Shown: positions 17,369-26,682 of the stretch, piece after piece
Numbering within the stretch: the first letter of the stretch is position 1
Layout: each line of letters begins with the position of its first letter
NCBI GenBank assembly: GCA_965222725.1
Contig: OZ244969.1
Span: forward strand, 2,418,001-2,482,000
Source: GCA-2748575 sp965222725
Lineage (GTDB): Bacteria > Pseudomonadota > Gammaproteobacteria > Pseudomonadales > Ketobacteraceae
DNA length: 64,000 nucleotides
Direction of reading: 5' to 3'
Made by a program: the position numbers and the translations under genes
Notes under the pieces: generated by a model
The model's database searches: none
What the model was told of the DNA's origin: nothing
Seen by the model: the letters and a program-made list of their open reading frames with translations, nothing else

Positions 17369-20300
17369 TTACAGATCGTTGGATTGCAGTTTGAGATTGG
17401 TATCCAGGTGTCGTTCCAGCACTTTGCGTATTTTCTGCTTTTCGATGGGTTTCAGCAGTACGCCCATAAAGCCACGGGTTTCGCATTCTTTACGGGTGCT
17501 GGCGTCGTTGTCTGCGGTCAGGGCGTACACGGGAAGGTCGGGTTTGTGCTCCAGAATAACCGCGATGGTTTCAAAGCCGTCTTTTACCGGCATTTCCAGA
17601 TCCAGCAATACCAGGTCGAAAGATGTGTGGGATAGTTGCTTGATGGCTTCCTCTCCGTTTTCGGCCATTGCCACGGTGGCGCCCTGGCTCTGCAAAAAGC
17701 GGCGAATTACCATCTGGTTCACCTTGTTGTCTTCCGCCACCAGAATGTGGCCCCGTAATACCGGCGCATCCGTTTGCCCGGCCTGGTTGTCCGCATCCTG
17801 ATGATCGATATTGGCCGCACACAGACGGCTGATTTCCTCGTAAAAACGGGACACATTGATCGGCTTTTCCAGGTGACTGGTAAAGCCTGCATCCAGGTAG
17901 CTGTCTACTTCGCTGGCCATGACGTTGGCGGTAAACGCAATGATGGGTTTGGTGTAGCCGTTGCGCCGCAATAACACGCCGGCGGTTTTGCCGCTGATCA
18001 CCGGCATCTTGATATCCATCAGTATCAGATCGTACTGATGCTCCAGGGCCAGCAACATGGCTTCGGCACCGTTTTCTGCCATATCAATGGTGGCACCGGT
18101 TTTACTCACCAGCTTTTTCACCAGCTGGCGGTTAACCGGGTTATCGTCGGCACACAGAATGCGGGCATGCAGTTGCGGGATGTCGATGCCGGAATGTTTT
18201 GCTGTAATGGCGCCGATTTCGCTGGCGTCGGTCAGCATTTCCACCCCGGATTCGCAATGGCCCGGCAGGGTAACGGAGAAGGTGGAACCCTTGTCCACTT
18301 CACTGGCTACGGTCACGGTGCCACCCATCAGCTCCACCAGCTGTTTTACGATATTCAGCCCCAGGCCGGTGCCCCCGTAATTGCGGGTGGTGGTAACGTC
18401 CGCCTGAGTAAAGGGGTTAAAGATTTTGGCTTGTTGATCTGGCGTCATGCCGATACCGCTGTCGATCACATCCAGGTGCAGCTGGTCGGTGTCTTGCTGA
18501 TAATCAATGTGCAGGGTGATGCTGCCGGTTTCGGTAAACTTCAGGGCGTTGCCGAGCAGGTTCAGAATAACCTGCTTCAGGCGTGTGGGGTCGCATACCA
18601 TGTAGCGTGGCACCGGCAACTGAAAATCAAGGTTGAACTGTAAGCCTTTGGCGGCAATCCGTTTGTCGAACACGGCGCGGATTTCCTGTACCAGTTCCAC
18701 CAGGCTGACGTTGATGTTTTCCAGTTCCAGTTTGCCGGCTTCGATTTTTGACAGGTCGAGAATTTCGTTAATGATATCCAGCAGGTGGTGGCTGCTGCGA
18801 ATAATGATATCCAGGGATTCATTCGTTTCCCGGTTGTCGTAGGTGCCGTCCCGGGCGTCTTCGGCAAAGCCGATAATGGCAGTGAGCGGGGTTCGGATTT
18901 CGTGGCTCATGTTGGCCAGGAAGGCACTTTTGGCCCTGGTGGCGGCTTCTGCTTTTTGTTTTGCCAACAGGGCTTTTTCTTTTTCCTTGGCGGCGCTGAT
19001 ATCGTGGATAACGCCGTCGTAGTGGCGAATACCATCGCTGGATACGGACGACTGCAATGAAATGCTGGCGTAAAAGGCTTTGTCGGAGCAGGTGCGCAGT
19101 TGGCATTCAAAACCCGCCGCCATCTGTTCTTCAATCAGAATGGTTTTGAGTTGCTGCAGTTGTGACGACTCGGTGAAGTAATCCCAGAAACTGATACTGG
19201 CCAGATCCACATCCTGTTCATTCATTTCAAACATGGACAGAAACGCCGGGTTGGCACTCAGGAAACGGCCGGTGGTATCGATTTCAAAAATGCCATCGAA
19301 GGAACGCTCATAGAGTTCCTGGTACTGGGCCATGTGTTCCACATTTTTCTGTTCTGCCTGGAGCTTTTCCTTCTGAATCAGGCTGATCCTGTCGGACAGG
19401 GCCACGGACAGGGCGAACACCTGAATAGCCAGACCAATCTCCACGCCGTGCACGGTTGCGGCAGTCAGGGGCAGCGCCCCCAGTGAGGCAAAGATATGAA
19501 TGACGCCACCGGTGAGGAAAATAAACCAGCCCCCGACAAACAGGGAGGCCAGCTTCATATTATTAAGCCAGTATTCAATGCCAATGGCGTACTGCGCCAG
19601 GAAGGACAACAGCAATACCCACAGGGCAATATTCAGGGAATATTCGTAGGGAATAAAGAATACCGCAAAGGTGGCAACAATAGTCATCAGCACCCAGGTA
19701 TTCAGGCACCTGTTCAGGAACGGGCTTTTTTCGCGGATGCCAAGAAAATGCTGGGTGAACAGAATGGAAAAAATCGACAGCATGTTGTCCACAATGGGGC
19801 GAATCACCTGATTCAGTTCCGGAAAGTCCGGCCACAGGTATTGAAACCCCACACCGGAGAAAAACACGCGATGGGTGATACCGCTGATCAGCAGGCCCAC
19901 ATAGAAAAAGTAATCCGCGCTTCTTACCCGCAACCCGATCACCAGGTTGTAGAAAACCATGATCACTATCATCCCCATCAGATTGCCGTAGGCAAATAGC
20001 CCGAAGGTTTCGACGTCATGAAATTGGGTGGGGGTCCACAAATAAACCGGCAGGTGCATGCTGCTGGCGGTGTTGAGGCGTATCCAGAATGCATGGGATT
20101 CGCCCGGTTTTACCTGTAGCGGGATCACAAAGGTTTGCGTGGGAAACGGCCGGGTAGAGTGGGGCAGGGTATCCCCCAGCTCATAGGTCTTTACCGGTTC
20201 ACCGTCAATTTCGTGAAAAATCTCAAGGCTGTCCAGCAGTGGGTCGCGGATATCCAGATAGAGAATGGGGTAGGCATCGCTGTCAAAATCCGGTGCCACG

Positions 20301-20587
20301 TTCACCAGCACCTTGAACCAGTGCTGGGGCTGCCCCAGACCGGCGTTAAAGTTACTGGGCAGGCGACGGAACGTGTTCTGGATAAAGAGGGATTTGGCGT
20401 TTTCCAGGCTGATGTTGCTGTTACTGTCCTTGTAATACCAGACCGGTGGGTCGAATTTACCGTCCTCGATGGCTTCTGCTGTGAGTTGGTAGTTGCTCCC
20501 TGCCATAGCGCTGGTTGGCGCCAGAAGGAAAAACCACAAGCAAAACAGCCACTTGAAATTTGTTGATGCACACCTTTCTGAATTCAA
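17369..20587 (-). CDS. 7TMR-DISM hybrid histidine kinase with PAS and two receiver domains
   Basis: The 1072-residue product has a signal peptide (FCLWFFLLAPTSAMA) and a periplasmic 7TMR-DISMED2-type domain at about 45-185. About seven membrane segments follow at 195-400, then PAS (about 420-535), HisKA (FLANMSHEIRTPLTAIIG), ATPase (IDSGIGMTPDQQ, GGTGLGLNIVKQL) and two receivers (ILCADDNPVNRQ; ILVAEDNKVNQMV). No ATG is available, so TTG at 20587 with CAGG 8 bases upstream is the likely start. DISM extracellular domains often bind carbohydrates; the ligand is unknown. Confidence 0.88.
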   Translation of the reverse strand: MNSERCASTNFKWLFCLWFFLLAPTSAMAGSNYQLTAEAIEDGKFDPPVWYYKDSNSNISLENAKSLFIQNTFRRLPSNFNAGLGQPQHWFKVLVNVAPDFDSDAYPILYLDIRDPLLDSLEIFHEIDGEPVKTYELGDTLPHSTRPFPTQTFVIPLQVKPGESHAFWIRLNTASSMHLPVYLWTPTQFHDVETFGLFAYGNLMGMIVIMVFYNLVIGLRVRSADYFFYVGLLISGITHRVFFSGVGFQYLWPDFPELNQVIRPIVDNMLSIFSILFTQHFLGIREKSPFLNRCLNTWVLMTIVATFAVFFIPYEYSLNIALWVLLLSFLAQYAIGIEYWLNNMKLASLFVGGWFIFLTGGVIHIFASLGALPLTAATVHGVEIGLAIQVFALSVALSDRISLIQKEKLQAEQKNVEHMAQYQELYERSFDGIFEIDTTGRFLSANPAFLSMFEMNEQDVDLASISFWDYFTESSQLQQLKTILIEEQMAAGFECQLRTCSDKAFYASISLQSSVSSDGIRHYDGVIHDISAAKEKEKALLAKQKAEAATRAKSAFLANMSHEIRTPLTAIIGFAEDARDGTYDNRETNESLDIIIRSSHHLLDIINEILDLSKIEAGKLELENINVSLVELVQEIRAVFDKRIAAKGLQFNLDFQLPVPRYMVCDPTRLKQVILNLLGNALKFTETGSITLHIDYQQDTDQLHLDVIDSGIGMTPDQQAKIFNPFTQADVTTTRNYGGTGLGLNIVKQLVELMGGTVTVASEVDKGSTFSVTLPGHCESGVEMLTDASEIGAITAKHSGIDIPQLHARILCADDNPVNRQLVKKLVSKTGATIDMAENGAEAMLLALEHQYDLILMDIKMPVISGKTAGVLLRRNGYTKPIIAFTANVMASEVDSYLDAGFTSHLEKPINVSRFYEEISRLCAANIDHQDADNQAGQTDAPVLRGHILVAEDNKVNQMVIRRFLQSQGATVAMAENGEEAIKQLSHTSFDLVLLDLEMPVKDGFETIAVILEHKPDLPVYALTADNDASTRKECETRGFMGVLLKPIEKQKIRKVLERHLDTNLKLQSNDL

Positions 20588-20736
20588 CGTGATGACCTGG
20601 AATACGTCCCTCTTGTATTAAACCTAGCCAATTGTGGTGATGTCAGCAAGGTGAGACAAGAAGTAGCGACAGGAAGCCGATGAGGTTACCCGGAATTCTG
20701 CTTCCTGTCACAGGGTTCAGGTGTGCACCCTTGTCA

Positions 20737-21642
20737 TCAGCCGGACGCGGCCGCTTTTTCCGGGTTCACCCGGTCGCCCACCAGCTTTTCCAACATCCGC
20801 AGACCTTTGCGGCGCAGAAAATCGCTGTCTTTCTGGGAGGGGTGAAAATCAGGGCGGTAGTAGCTCAGATAGTGGCGGCCCAGCTTGTTGAGAATATGGC
20901 GGCTTTTCCAGGCACCTTTGACAACCATGGTGACGCTGGGGCGGGGTGGCTTATCACCGCTGGTTTTGGCGGCTTCGCGGTCTGCCTTCAGCAGTTCCCG
21001 GGTGTGCAGGGTGGAAAACAGGGTAAACAGAATTGTGGTGATGGCCATTTCACTGGTGCGCACCCAGTAGCTGTTCACCTGATCCTGGTACACATCGTAG
21101 GCCACGGATTTGTGTTCGCTTTCTTCAATGGCGTGCCAGATCCACAGGGGCTTGAGGCGTTCATCAATTTCGTTGATCAGCTCCGGGTATTCCAGCAGGG
21201 TTTCCGCGAACATGGCGGTGAAATGTTCCAGGGCACAGGTTTTTGCCAGCATGCGTTCCGGCGAGAACCATTCTTCCTCCCGGGACAGCCCCACCTTGGT
21301 GAACTTTTCTATATAGGCAATGGGTAACCCCTTGCGGGCCATCATGTCGTTGAAGGCCTGATGCTCCTTGCCGTGGTGGGCTTCCTGGCCGATAAAGCCT
21401 TTCACCTGTTTTTTCAGCTCCGGATCGGTCAGGTTGGGTTCAAAGTGACGCACGGAACGCATGAACATGCGCTCCCCCTCCGGGAAGGTGCAGGACAGCG
21501 CCGTGAGCACCATGGTTCTGACCGGATCGCCGCCAAACCAGTATTTGGGAATGTCGTCGCCGAATTCAAAATCCATGCGCCGCACCGGAATGCCGGTGTT
21601 ATCGTTTTTGGTGTTTTTGATGGCCTGGGTGTGTGCTGCCAT
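20737..21642 (-). CDS. Metal-dependent hydrolase-family protein (PF10118 type, ferritin-like helical)
   Basis: The 301-residue product begins MAAHTQAIKN; a perfect AGGAGG sits 6 bases before ATG 21642. It contains FIGQEAHHGKEHQAFND, ALEHFTAMFAETLL and HAIEESEHKSVAYDVY, a set of Glu and His pairs (E-x-x-H, E-x-x-x-H) suited to a di-iron or zinc site. These match the predicted metal-dependent hydrolase family common in lipid-rich gammaproteobacteria and actinobacteria. The reaction is not established. It lies just downstream of the RND exporter and may share its transcript. Confidence 0.83.
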   Translation of the reverse strand: MAAHTQAIKNTKNDNTGIPVRRMDFEFGDDIPKYWFGGDPVRTMVLTALSCTFPEGERMFMRSVRHFEPNLTDPELKKQVKGFIGQEAHHGKEHQAFNDMMARKGLPIAYIEKFTKVGLSREEEWFSPERMLAKTCALEHFTAMFAETLLEYPELINEIDERLKPLWIWHAIEESEHKSVAYDVYQDQVNSYWVRTSEMAITTILFTLFSTLHTRELLKADREAAKTSGDKPPRPSVTMVVKGAWKSRHILNKLGRHYLSYYRPDFHPSQKDSDFLRRKGLRMLEKLVGDRVNPEKAAASG

Positions 21643-21716
21643 GAATTCCCTCCTGATCACTGCTCGCTATTGGGCTTATCTGATCCAGTATATGCGGGTG
21701 TGTTGGCCTGTCCCGG

Positions 21717-24206
21717 TCAATCAGTGTCATTGATCGGTGATTTTGGGCCAAAATCGTCCGGTTGGTCGCTTTTACCGCTTATGGAACTTTTACCGCTCAT
21801 GGATAGGGAGCGCTTGGGCTCAATGGACAACAGCTGGGCCAGTGCCGGCAGTAACCAGATGGCGCCCACCATGTTCCACAGGAACATAAAGGTCAGCAGT
21901 ATGCCCATGTCCGCCTGGAATTTGATGGACGAGAGAATCCAGAAGCCGGTGCCGATGCTCAGCGTCATGCAGGTAAGCACGACGGAGCGGCCGGTGGTGG
22001 ACAGGGTTTTCAGGTAAGCCTGCTGCAACGGCAGGCCGGCTTGCAGGTTGCGTTGCAGGCTGGCAAAAATGTAAATGCCATAGTCCACCCCAATGCCCAC
22101 ACCCAGTGCAATCACCGGCAGGGTGGCCACTTTGACACCGATACCCATCAGGGTCATCAGGGTTTCACAGAGAATGGAGGTAAGGTACAGCGGCAGTACG
22201 ACACAGACCACTGCCCGCCAGGACCGGAACGCCAGAAACACCATAAAAGCCACGACAGAAAACACCATGATCAGAATCCGCACTTCTGCCAGACGGATGG
22301 TCTGGTTAGTGGCTGCCTCCACGCCGGCATTGCCCGATGCCAGTACAAAACGGGCTATGTCCTTGTGCTGATTGTTGCGGGAAAACTCCTCCACGGCACG
22401 CACGGTGCGCTCCAGGGTTTCGGCTTTGTGATCTTCAAGGAACACATACACCGGCATCAGGCTGCAATCCGTGTTGGTGAAACCGCCGGGCAGATAGATC
22501 ATGGTACCGTTCAGCATTTCCGGCACTTTACTCAGGTTGGCCCATTTCAGATTGCCTTCGTTAAAGGAGGCGTTCAGGTGTTTGGAAATGGACACCACGG
22601 AGGTGGTGGATTCCACCCCTTCGACATTTTCCACATGCCACATAAAGTCATCCACCAGGCTCATGGGGGCGTAGGTGGTGCAGGTGTTGGGTGGGGTTTC
22701 CACCATCACCACCAACACGTCGGCGCTGACCGAGTAGTTGGAGGTGATAAAGGCATTGTCCAGATTGTAGCGGGAATCGGGATGCAGCTCCGGGGCACCG
22801 GCATCCAGATCGCCGATCTTGAGATCCTGTTTAATGATAAAGCCCACCGTGGCCAGGATGGCGGCGGTAATGATGGACAGAATCGCCGTACGCCGGTGGG
22901 TGAGCGTGGATATGTTTTGCAGAAACCGCGATGGACTGGCCTGCTTTCGGCTCAGCCGCTGCACCGCCAGATCGCTGATGCCGATATAGGAAAGCACGAT
23001 GGGCACAAACACCAGCTTGGTGAGAATAATCACCGCCACGCCGATACTGGCGGTGATGGCCAGTTCGCGGATGACGCCGATATCAATAAACCAGAGGGTA
23101 ACAAAACCAAAGGCATCACTCACCAGCGCCACCAGGCCGGGAATAAAGAGGGCGCGGAAAGTGCTGTTGGAGGCTTCCCGGGCGGAATCCCCCTGAGCAA
23201 TGCGGCGCACCATTTCGTTGGTGTACTGCACGCCGTGGCTGATGGCGATGGCAAACACCAGAAACGGAATCAGCATGGAATAGGGGTCGATACCGAACTG
23301 AATGGGTTCGATGGTGGGGTAGTCTGTAATCAGTTTTTGCCAGAACGGGGAGTCCCGCATCTGCAGCATGCCTTTATGCATCAGGGAGATAATGCCCAGT
23401 TGCCAGATAACGGCCATGACCGCGCCCACCACAATCACCGAGGCACTGCGCACACAGCGGGAATCGTAAATCAGCAGGTGAAAGGTAAGAATCAGGGTGA
23501 GAATAAAAAACACCACCACGCTTTTGGCGGCATCGATCAGATCGCCGATTTTCTTGGCAAAGCCGATCACGTGAATACGGATGTCGTCGGTTTCAAAGCG
23601 TTGCCGGATACCGGTTTCGATCTGGTCTGCCAGTAGTTTGTAATCAATTTTGTTGGCGTCGTCGCTGCTGTTGTCGGACACCTCAATCAGCGGCAGGTAG
23701 ACAATGCTGGAGCGCATGTCATCGGCCACCAGCACGCCGATCTGGTCGGACTTGAGGATGTTGGACTCCACACGGGCAATGGCCTCTGCGGAGCCGTCGT
23801 AATCCGGGGGGATGATTTCGCCGCCGCGAAAGCCCATGGCGTCCACCTCTGACCAGCGTACATTGGGGGTCCACAGGGACTTCATGCCGCCCTTGTTAAC
23901 CCCGGGCAGGTAAAAGGCTTCGTCGGATATCTGACGCAGGATTTCCAGGTATTCACGGTCGAAAATGGTGCCGTCGCGGTGCTCCACCGCAATACGGATG
24001 GAGTTGCCCAGACTGAGTTCGTCTTTGTGTTTGTACAGGTTCTGAATATAGGGGTGGCTCAGTGGAACCATCTTCTTCAGATTGCTGTCCACGGTGATAT
24101 CGTAGGTCTGATTGGCAAAGAAAATGGTCAGTGCAACGAACAGAAGAAGTATCGGCCCCCGGAAATTGAACACCATTTTTTCGAAAAGTGAGGCCGGTCG
24201 GGTCAT
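21717..24206 (-). CDS. RND-superfamily (MMPL-like) exporter
   Basis: The 829-residue product has the two-fold RND layout: one membrane segment (ILLLFVALTIFFANQTYDI), a large periplasmic loop, a sterol-sensing-like bundle of segments with GVQYTNEMVRRI, then the same again with VIALGVGIGVDYGIYIFASL. The GVDYGIY type of motif is typical of MMPL and hopanoid/lipid exporters rather than of AcrB drug pumps. I use ATG 24206 although no strong ribosome site precedes it; an in-frame TTG at 24266 is the alternative. Lipid export is inferred from family. Confidence 0.87.
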   Translation of the reverse strand: MTRPASLFEKMVFNFRGPILLLFVALTIFFANQTYDITVDSNLKKMVPLSHPYIQNLYKHKDELSLGNSIRIAVEHRDGTIFDREYLEILRQISDEAFYLPGVNKGGMKSLWTPNVRWSEVDAMGFRGGEIIPPDYDGSAEAIARVESNILKSDQIGVLVADDMRSSIVYLPLIEVSDNSSDDANKIDYKLLADQIETGIRQRFETDDIRIHVIGFAKKIGDLIDAAKSVVVFFILTLILTFHLLIYDSRCVRSASVIVVGAVMAVIWQLGIISLMHKGMLQMRDSPFWQKLITDYPTIEPIQFGIDPYSMLIPFLVFAIAISHGVQYTNEMVRRIAQGDSAREASNSTFRALFIPGLVALVSDAFGFVTLWFIDIGVIRELAITASIGVAVIILTKLVFVPIVLSYIGISDLAVQRLSRKQASPSRFLQNISTLTHRRTAILSIITAAILATVGFIIKQDLKIGDLDAGAPELHPDSRYNLDNAFITSNYSVSADVLVVMVETPPNTCTTYAPMSLVDDFMWHVENVEGVESTTSVVSISKHLNASFNEGNLKWANLSKVPEMLNGTMIYLPGGFTNTDCSLMPVYVFLEDHKAETLERTVRAVEEFSRNNQHKDIARFVLASGNAGVEAATNQTIRLAEVRILIMVFSVVAFMVFLAFRSWRAVVCVVLPLYLTSILCETLMTLMGIGVKVATLPVIALGVGIGVDYGIYIFASLQRNLQAGLPLQQAYLKTLSTTGRSVVLTCMTLSIGTGFWILSSIKFQADMGILLTFMFLWNMVGAIWLLPALAQLLSIEPKRSLSMSGKSSISGKSDQPDDFGPKSPINDTD

Positions 24207-24523
24207 TGGACAGCGTCGTAAGTTAAAGTCATTTCTGAAAGTATAGCCATGATTCGGTGACCGCAATTGCGGTTTGGTTCACGTGATGGCATTGTATCTG
24301 GCCATGATCCTGCGATTTCATTGTTGTTATTCTGAACAAGTGAACGTATTATTGCCGGATTGTCGGGCAGGTAGACTTCGTGTTTCCATGTGAGGTTGGA
24401 GGCACAGGAAGCGTTACTGCATAAAAGCGTTTTTGCGCGGAGAGTAGTATCACCCTGACCAGAAAACTACAAATATTCATAATAAAGGCCGCCTTTGGCC
24501 ACTTGAAAAATAGGGGGTAGCAG
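24207..24523. promoter_or_regulatory. Divergent intergenic region, exporter / lipoprotein
   Basis: These 317 bases separate two divergent genes. AGGGGGTAG, a good ribosome site for the lipoprotein, is at the right end. I see no reliable promoter hexamers, repeats or additional gene. Confidence 0.35.
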
Positions 24524-25528
24524 ATGGTTCGCCAATCCATTCTGTGTGTTACCGGTATGGTGTTCGCCATACTGATGTCCGGCTGCAGTGTAATTTACAA
24601 ACCTGTGGGAGGCACCTTGAATGCCTACGCAGAAGATGTGGCCATTGCAGACTTTCTCACTTACCGGGATGTGGACCTGCTGTGCCAGTCCGGCGGCAGT
24701 CTGTTACCACTGATCCACAGTTTTTCCAATGTGGGCACCAACACCCGTAAAACCACTTCCACCATGTTCCTGCTGAGCGGCTTCTGTGAAGAGCAGAAGG
24801 CCCATGATTTCCATCTGCAGGAGCTGATGGCCGACAAGGCTGGCGACTATCAGGGCGCCCTCAACTATGCAGCGCTGAAAAAGCGGGCACTGGCCCAGGC
24901 AGCGCGGCGCCAGTATCAAAGCTTTCAGGATGTTTCCCAGGCCTATCCGGCGGCTGAAGGGCAATGCCCGGCATTTGCCGAGGATCAGGACGAACTCCTG
25001 TATCTGCTGGGTAACCTGCAGGGGCTGGAGTCGTTGCTTAACGATGGCAAGTCCGGCCTGATGGCTAACGTGCCCCGCAATATCGCCAACGATATCTACC
25101 GCTCTATGGATTGCCTTAAAAACTATCAGTGGTGGGGCGTGCCCCAGGCGGTACAGGCATCTCTGCTGGGCTTTTTGCCGAACCTGGATCAGGAAAAGGC
25201 CAAGCGCACTGATCAGCTGCTGGATGTGTCGGTACGCATGGGCCGGGAAAACCAGGTACCGCTGGCGGAAACCGTGGCCATGGCGGCCTGGGAAGGCCAG
25301 GGCGACAACGAGCGTTTGGAGGCGCTGATTGAATCTCACTTCGCCTATGCGGAAAGCGCCTCTTATGATGCCCGTTGGCTGTCGGTAAGTTACATCAGTA
25401 ACCGTCATCTGGAAAACATGGCGGATGTACTGCGTTTGAAGGGGGAAAAAACCTTGACCGCGAATCCTGCGGAACCATTCCTGATTCAGGATGAACCAGA
25501 CATAGAGCTGGATCTTGATGATATTTAA
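24524..25528 (+). CDS. Lipoprotein of the TRAP-accessory (TatT-like) type, paired with an AdeT-like protein
   Basis: The 334-residue product has a lipoprotein signal peptide with lipobox LMSGC, so the mature protein starts at about Cys21 and is lipid-anchored. The rest is mostly alpha-helical with alternating short helices (for example LQELMADKAGDYQGALNYAALKKRALAQAARRQY), consistent with a TPR-like solenoid. Similar proteins precede AdeT-like binding proteins in other gammaproteobacteria, which is the basis for the label. AGGGGG lies upstream of the ATG. A 47-base gap leads to the next gene, so the two are probably cotranscribed. Confidence 0.65.
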   Translation: MVRQSILCVTGMVFAILMSGCSVIYKPVGGTLNAYAEDVAIADFLTYRDVDLLCQSGGSLLPLIHSFSNVGTNTRKTTSTMFLLSGFCEEQKAHDFHLQELMADKAGDYQGALNYAALKKRALAQAARRQYQSFQDVSQAYPAAEGQCPAFAEDQDELLYLLGNLQGLESLLNDGKSGLMANVPRNIANDIYRSMDCLKNYQWWGVPQAVQASLLGFLPNLDQEKAKRTDQLLDVSVRMGRENQVPLAETVAMAAWEGQGDNERLEALIESHFAYAESASYDARWLSVSYISNRHLENMADVLRLKGEKTLTANPAEPFLIQDEPDIELDLDDI

Positions 25529-25575
25529 CAGACTAAAAAACACCACATAGTTCTAAAACCACAAGGGGGTATTTT

Positions 25576-26592
25576 GTGAAAAGGGTAAAGGGATATCTGA
25601 ATCAATGTCTGCTGGCGGTGGTGACTGCCGTGCTGATGGCATCCACCGCTTACGGCGCGGAAAAACGCACGCTCTGTGTGTTCGATCCGCTGGGGGCTTA
25701 TGGTGATACTTTTGGTTTGCTGAAACAGTACGCCAAAATGGTCAAGCCTCACGGGGTGGATTTTGAACTCAAGCCGTACACGGACGAAGCCATTGCCGCC
25801 AATGATTTTCTGGGCAGTGCCTGTGATGCGGCCGTGCTCACCGGTACCCGGGCGCGAAACTTTAACAAGTTTACCGGTACCATCGAGGCCATTGGCGCAC
25901 TGCCGGAATACGATCATGTCAAAGCGCTGCTGAAGTTTCTCAGCAATGACAAACTCAGCAAGTACATGAAGAACGATCGCTACGAAATTGCCGGTATTTA
26001 TCCTGTGGGTGCCGTGTACCTGTTTGTGAATGATCGTGGCATTGATACCGCCAGCGAGCTGGCCGGCAAGCGTTTGGCCACCATGAGTTTTGACGATGCC
26101 GCCAACACCATGGTGAAACATGTGGGTGCGGCGCCGGTGAGTTCGGACATCACCACTTTTGCCGGCAAGTTCAATAACGGTTCAGTGGATGTGTGTTACG
26201 CACCGTCGCTGGCATACAACGCCTTTGAACTTTACAAGGGGCTGGAGCCGCAGGGCGGCATTATCCGCTTCCCGCTGGCTCAGATGAATGCCCAGATCAT
26301 TCTCAAGAACGAGCGCTTTCCGGAAGACTTTGGCCTGGCATCGCGGGGTATTGTGAAGGAGCAGGCCAAGCAGGCGTTTTCACTGATCGAGCAGCAAGAC
26401 AAATCCATCGAGAAGAAGTGGTGGGTGGACATTCCTGCTCAGGACAAGGAGCAGTACATGGAAATGTTCCGCGGTGTGCGGATTCAGCTGGCTAAAACCG
26501 AAACCTATCACCCGTCCATGCTGAAGCTGATGAAAAAAATCCGTTGTGCCCAGGACGCGTCCCACTCGGAGTGTACCCGCGAGGGGGAATAG
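25576..26592 (+). CDS. Putative periplasmic solute-binding protein, AdeT1/AdeT2-like (DUF6091 type)
   Basis: The 338-residue product starts at GTG (AAGGGGG upstream) and has a signal peptide ending near AYGAEK. The mature part begins RTLCVFDPLGAYGDTF and continues with DEAIAANDFLGSACDAAVLTG, matching the pattern of Acinetobacter AdeT proteins, which were described as efflux-related but look like TRAP-type periplasmic binding proteins. A conserved pair of cysteines is visible. No TRAP permease gene is adjacent, so how it connects to a transporter is unknown. Confidence 0.75.
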   Translation: MKRVKGYLNQCLLAVVTAVLMASTAYGAEKRTLCVFDPLGAYGDTFGLLKQYAKMVKPHGVDFELKPYTDEAIAANDFLGSACDAAVLTGTRARNFNKFTGTIEAIGALPEYDHVKALLKFLSNDKLSKYMKNDRYEIAGIYPVGAVYLFVNDRGIDTASELAGKRLATMSFDDAANTMVKHVGAAPVSSDITTFAGKFNNGSVDVCYAPSLAYNAFELYKGLEPQGGIIRFPLAQMNAQIILKNERFPEDFGLASRGIVKEQAKQAFSLIEQQDKSIEKKWWVDIPAQDKEQYMEMFRGVRIQLAKTETYHPSMLKLMKKIRCAQDASHSECTREGE

Positions 26593-26620
26593 CGCCGGGT
26601 AAAGCTTATTTGAGCAAAAT

Positions 26621-26652
26621 AAAAAAGGCGGTTTCAAACACCGCCTTTTTTT
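26621..26652. terminator. Bidirectional rho-independent terminator
   Basis: GGCGGT (26627-26632) pairs with ACCGCC (26640-26645) around a 7-nt loop. Six A's precede and seven T's follow, so the stem lengthens and works on both strands. It separates the AdeT-like gene from the convergent xseA. Confidence 0.9.
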
Positions 26653-26682
26653 GTGCCTGTTGATGATCAACAAGCGTGTGTA

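Noticed and set aside
22041..23636. 531-codon frame on the + strand opposite the RND exporter
   Set aside because: His/Gln/Gly-rich low-complexity translation typical of an antisense shadow; the opposite strand has an unmistakable RND protein.
24349..24570. 73-codon reverse frame over the start of the lipoprotein gene
   Set aside because: Overlaps the promoter and start of a well-supported gene; no ribosome site.
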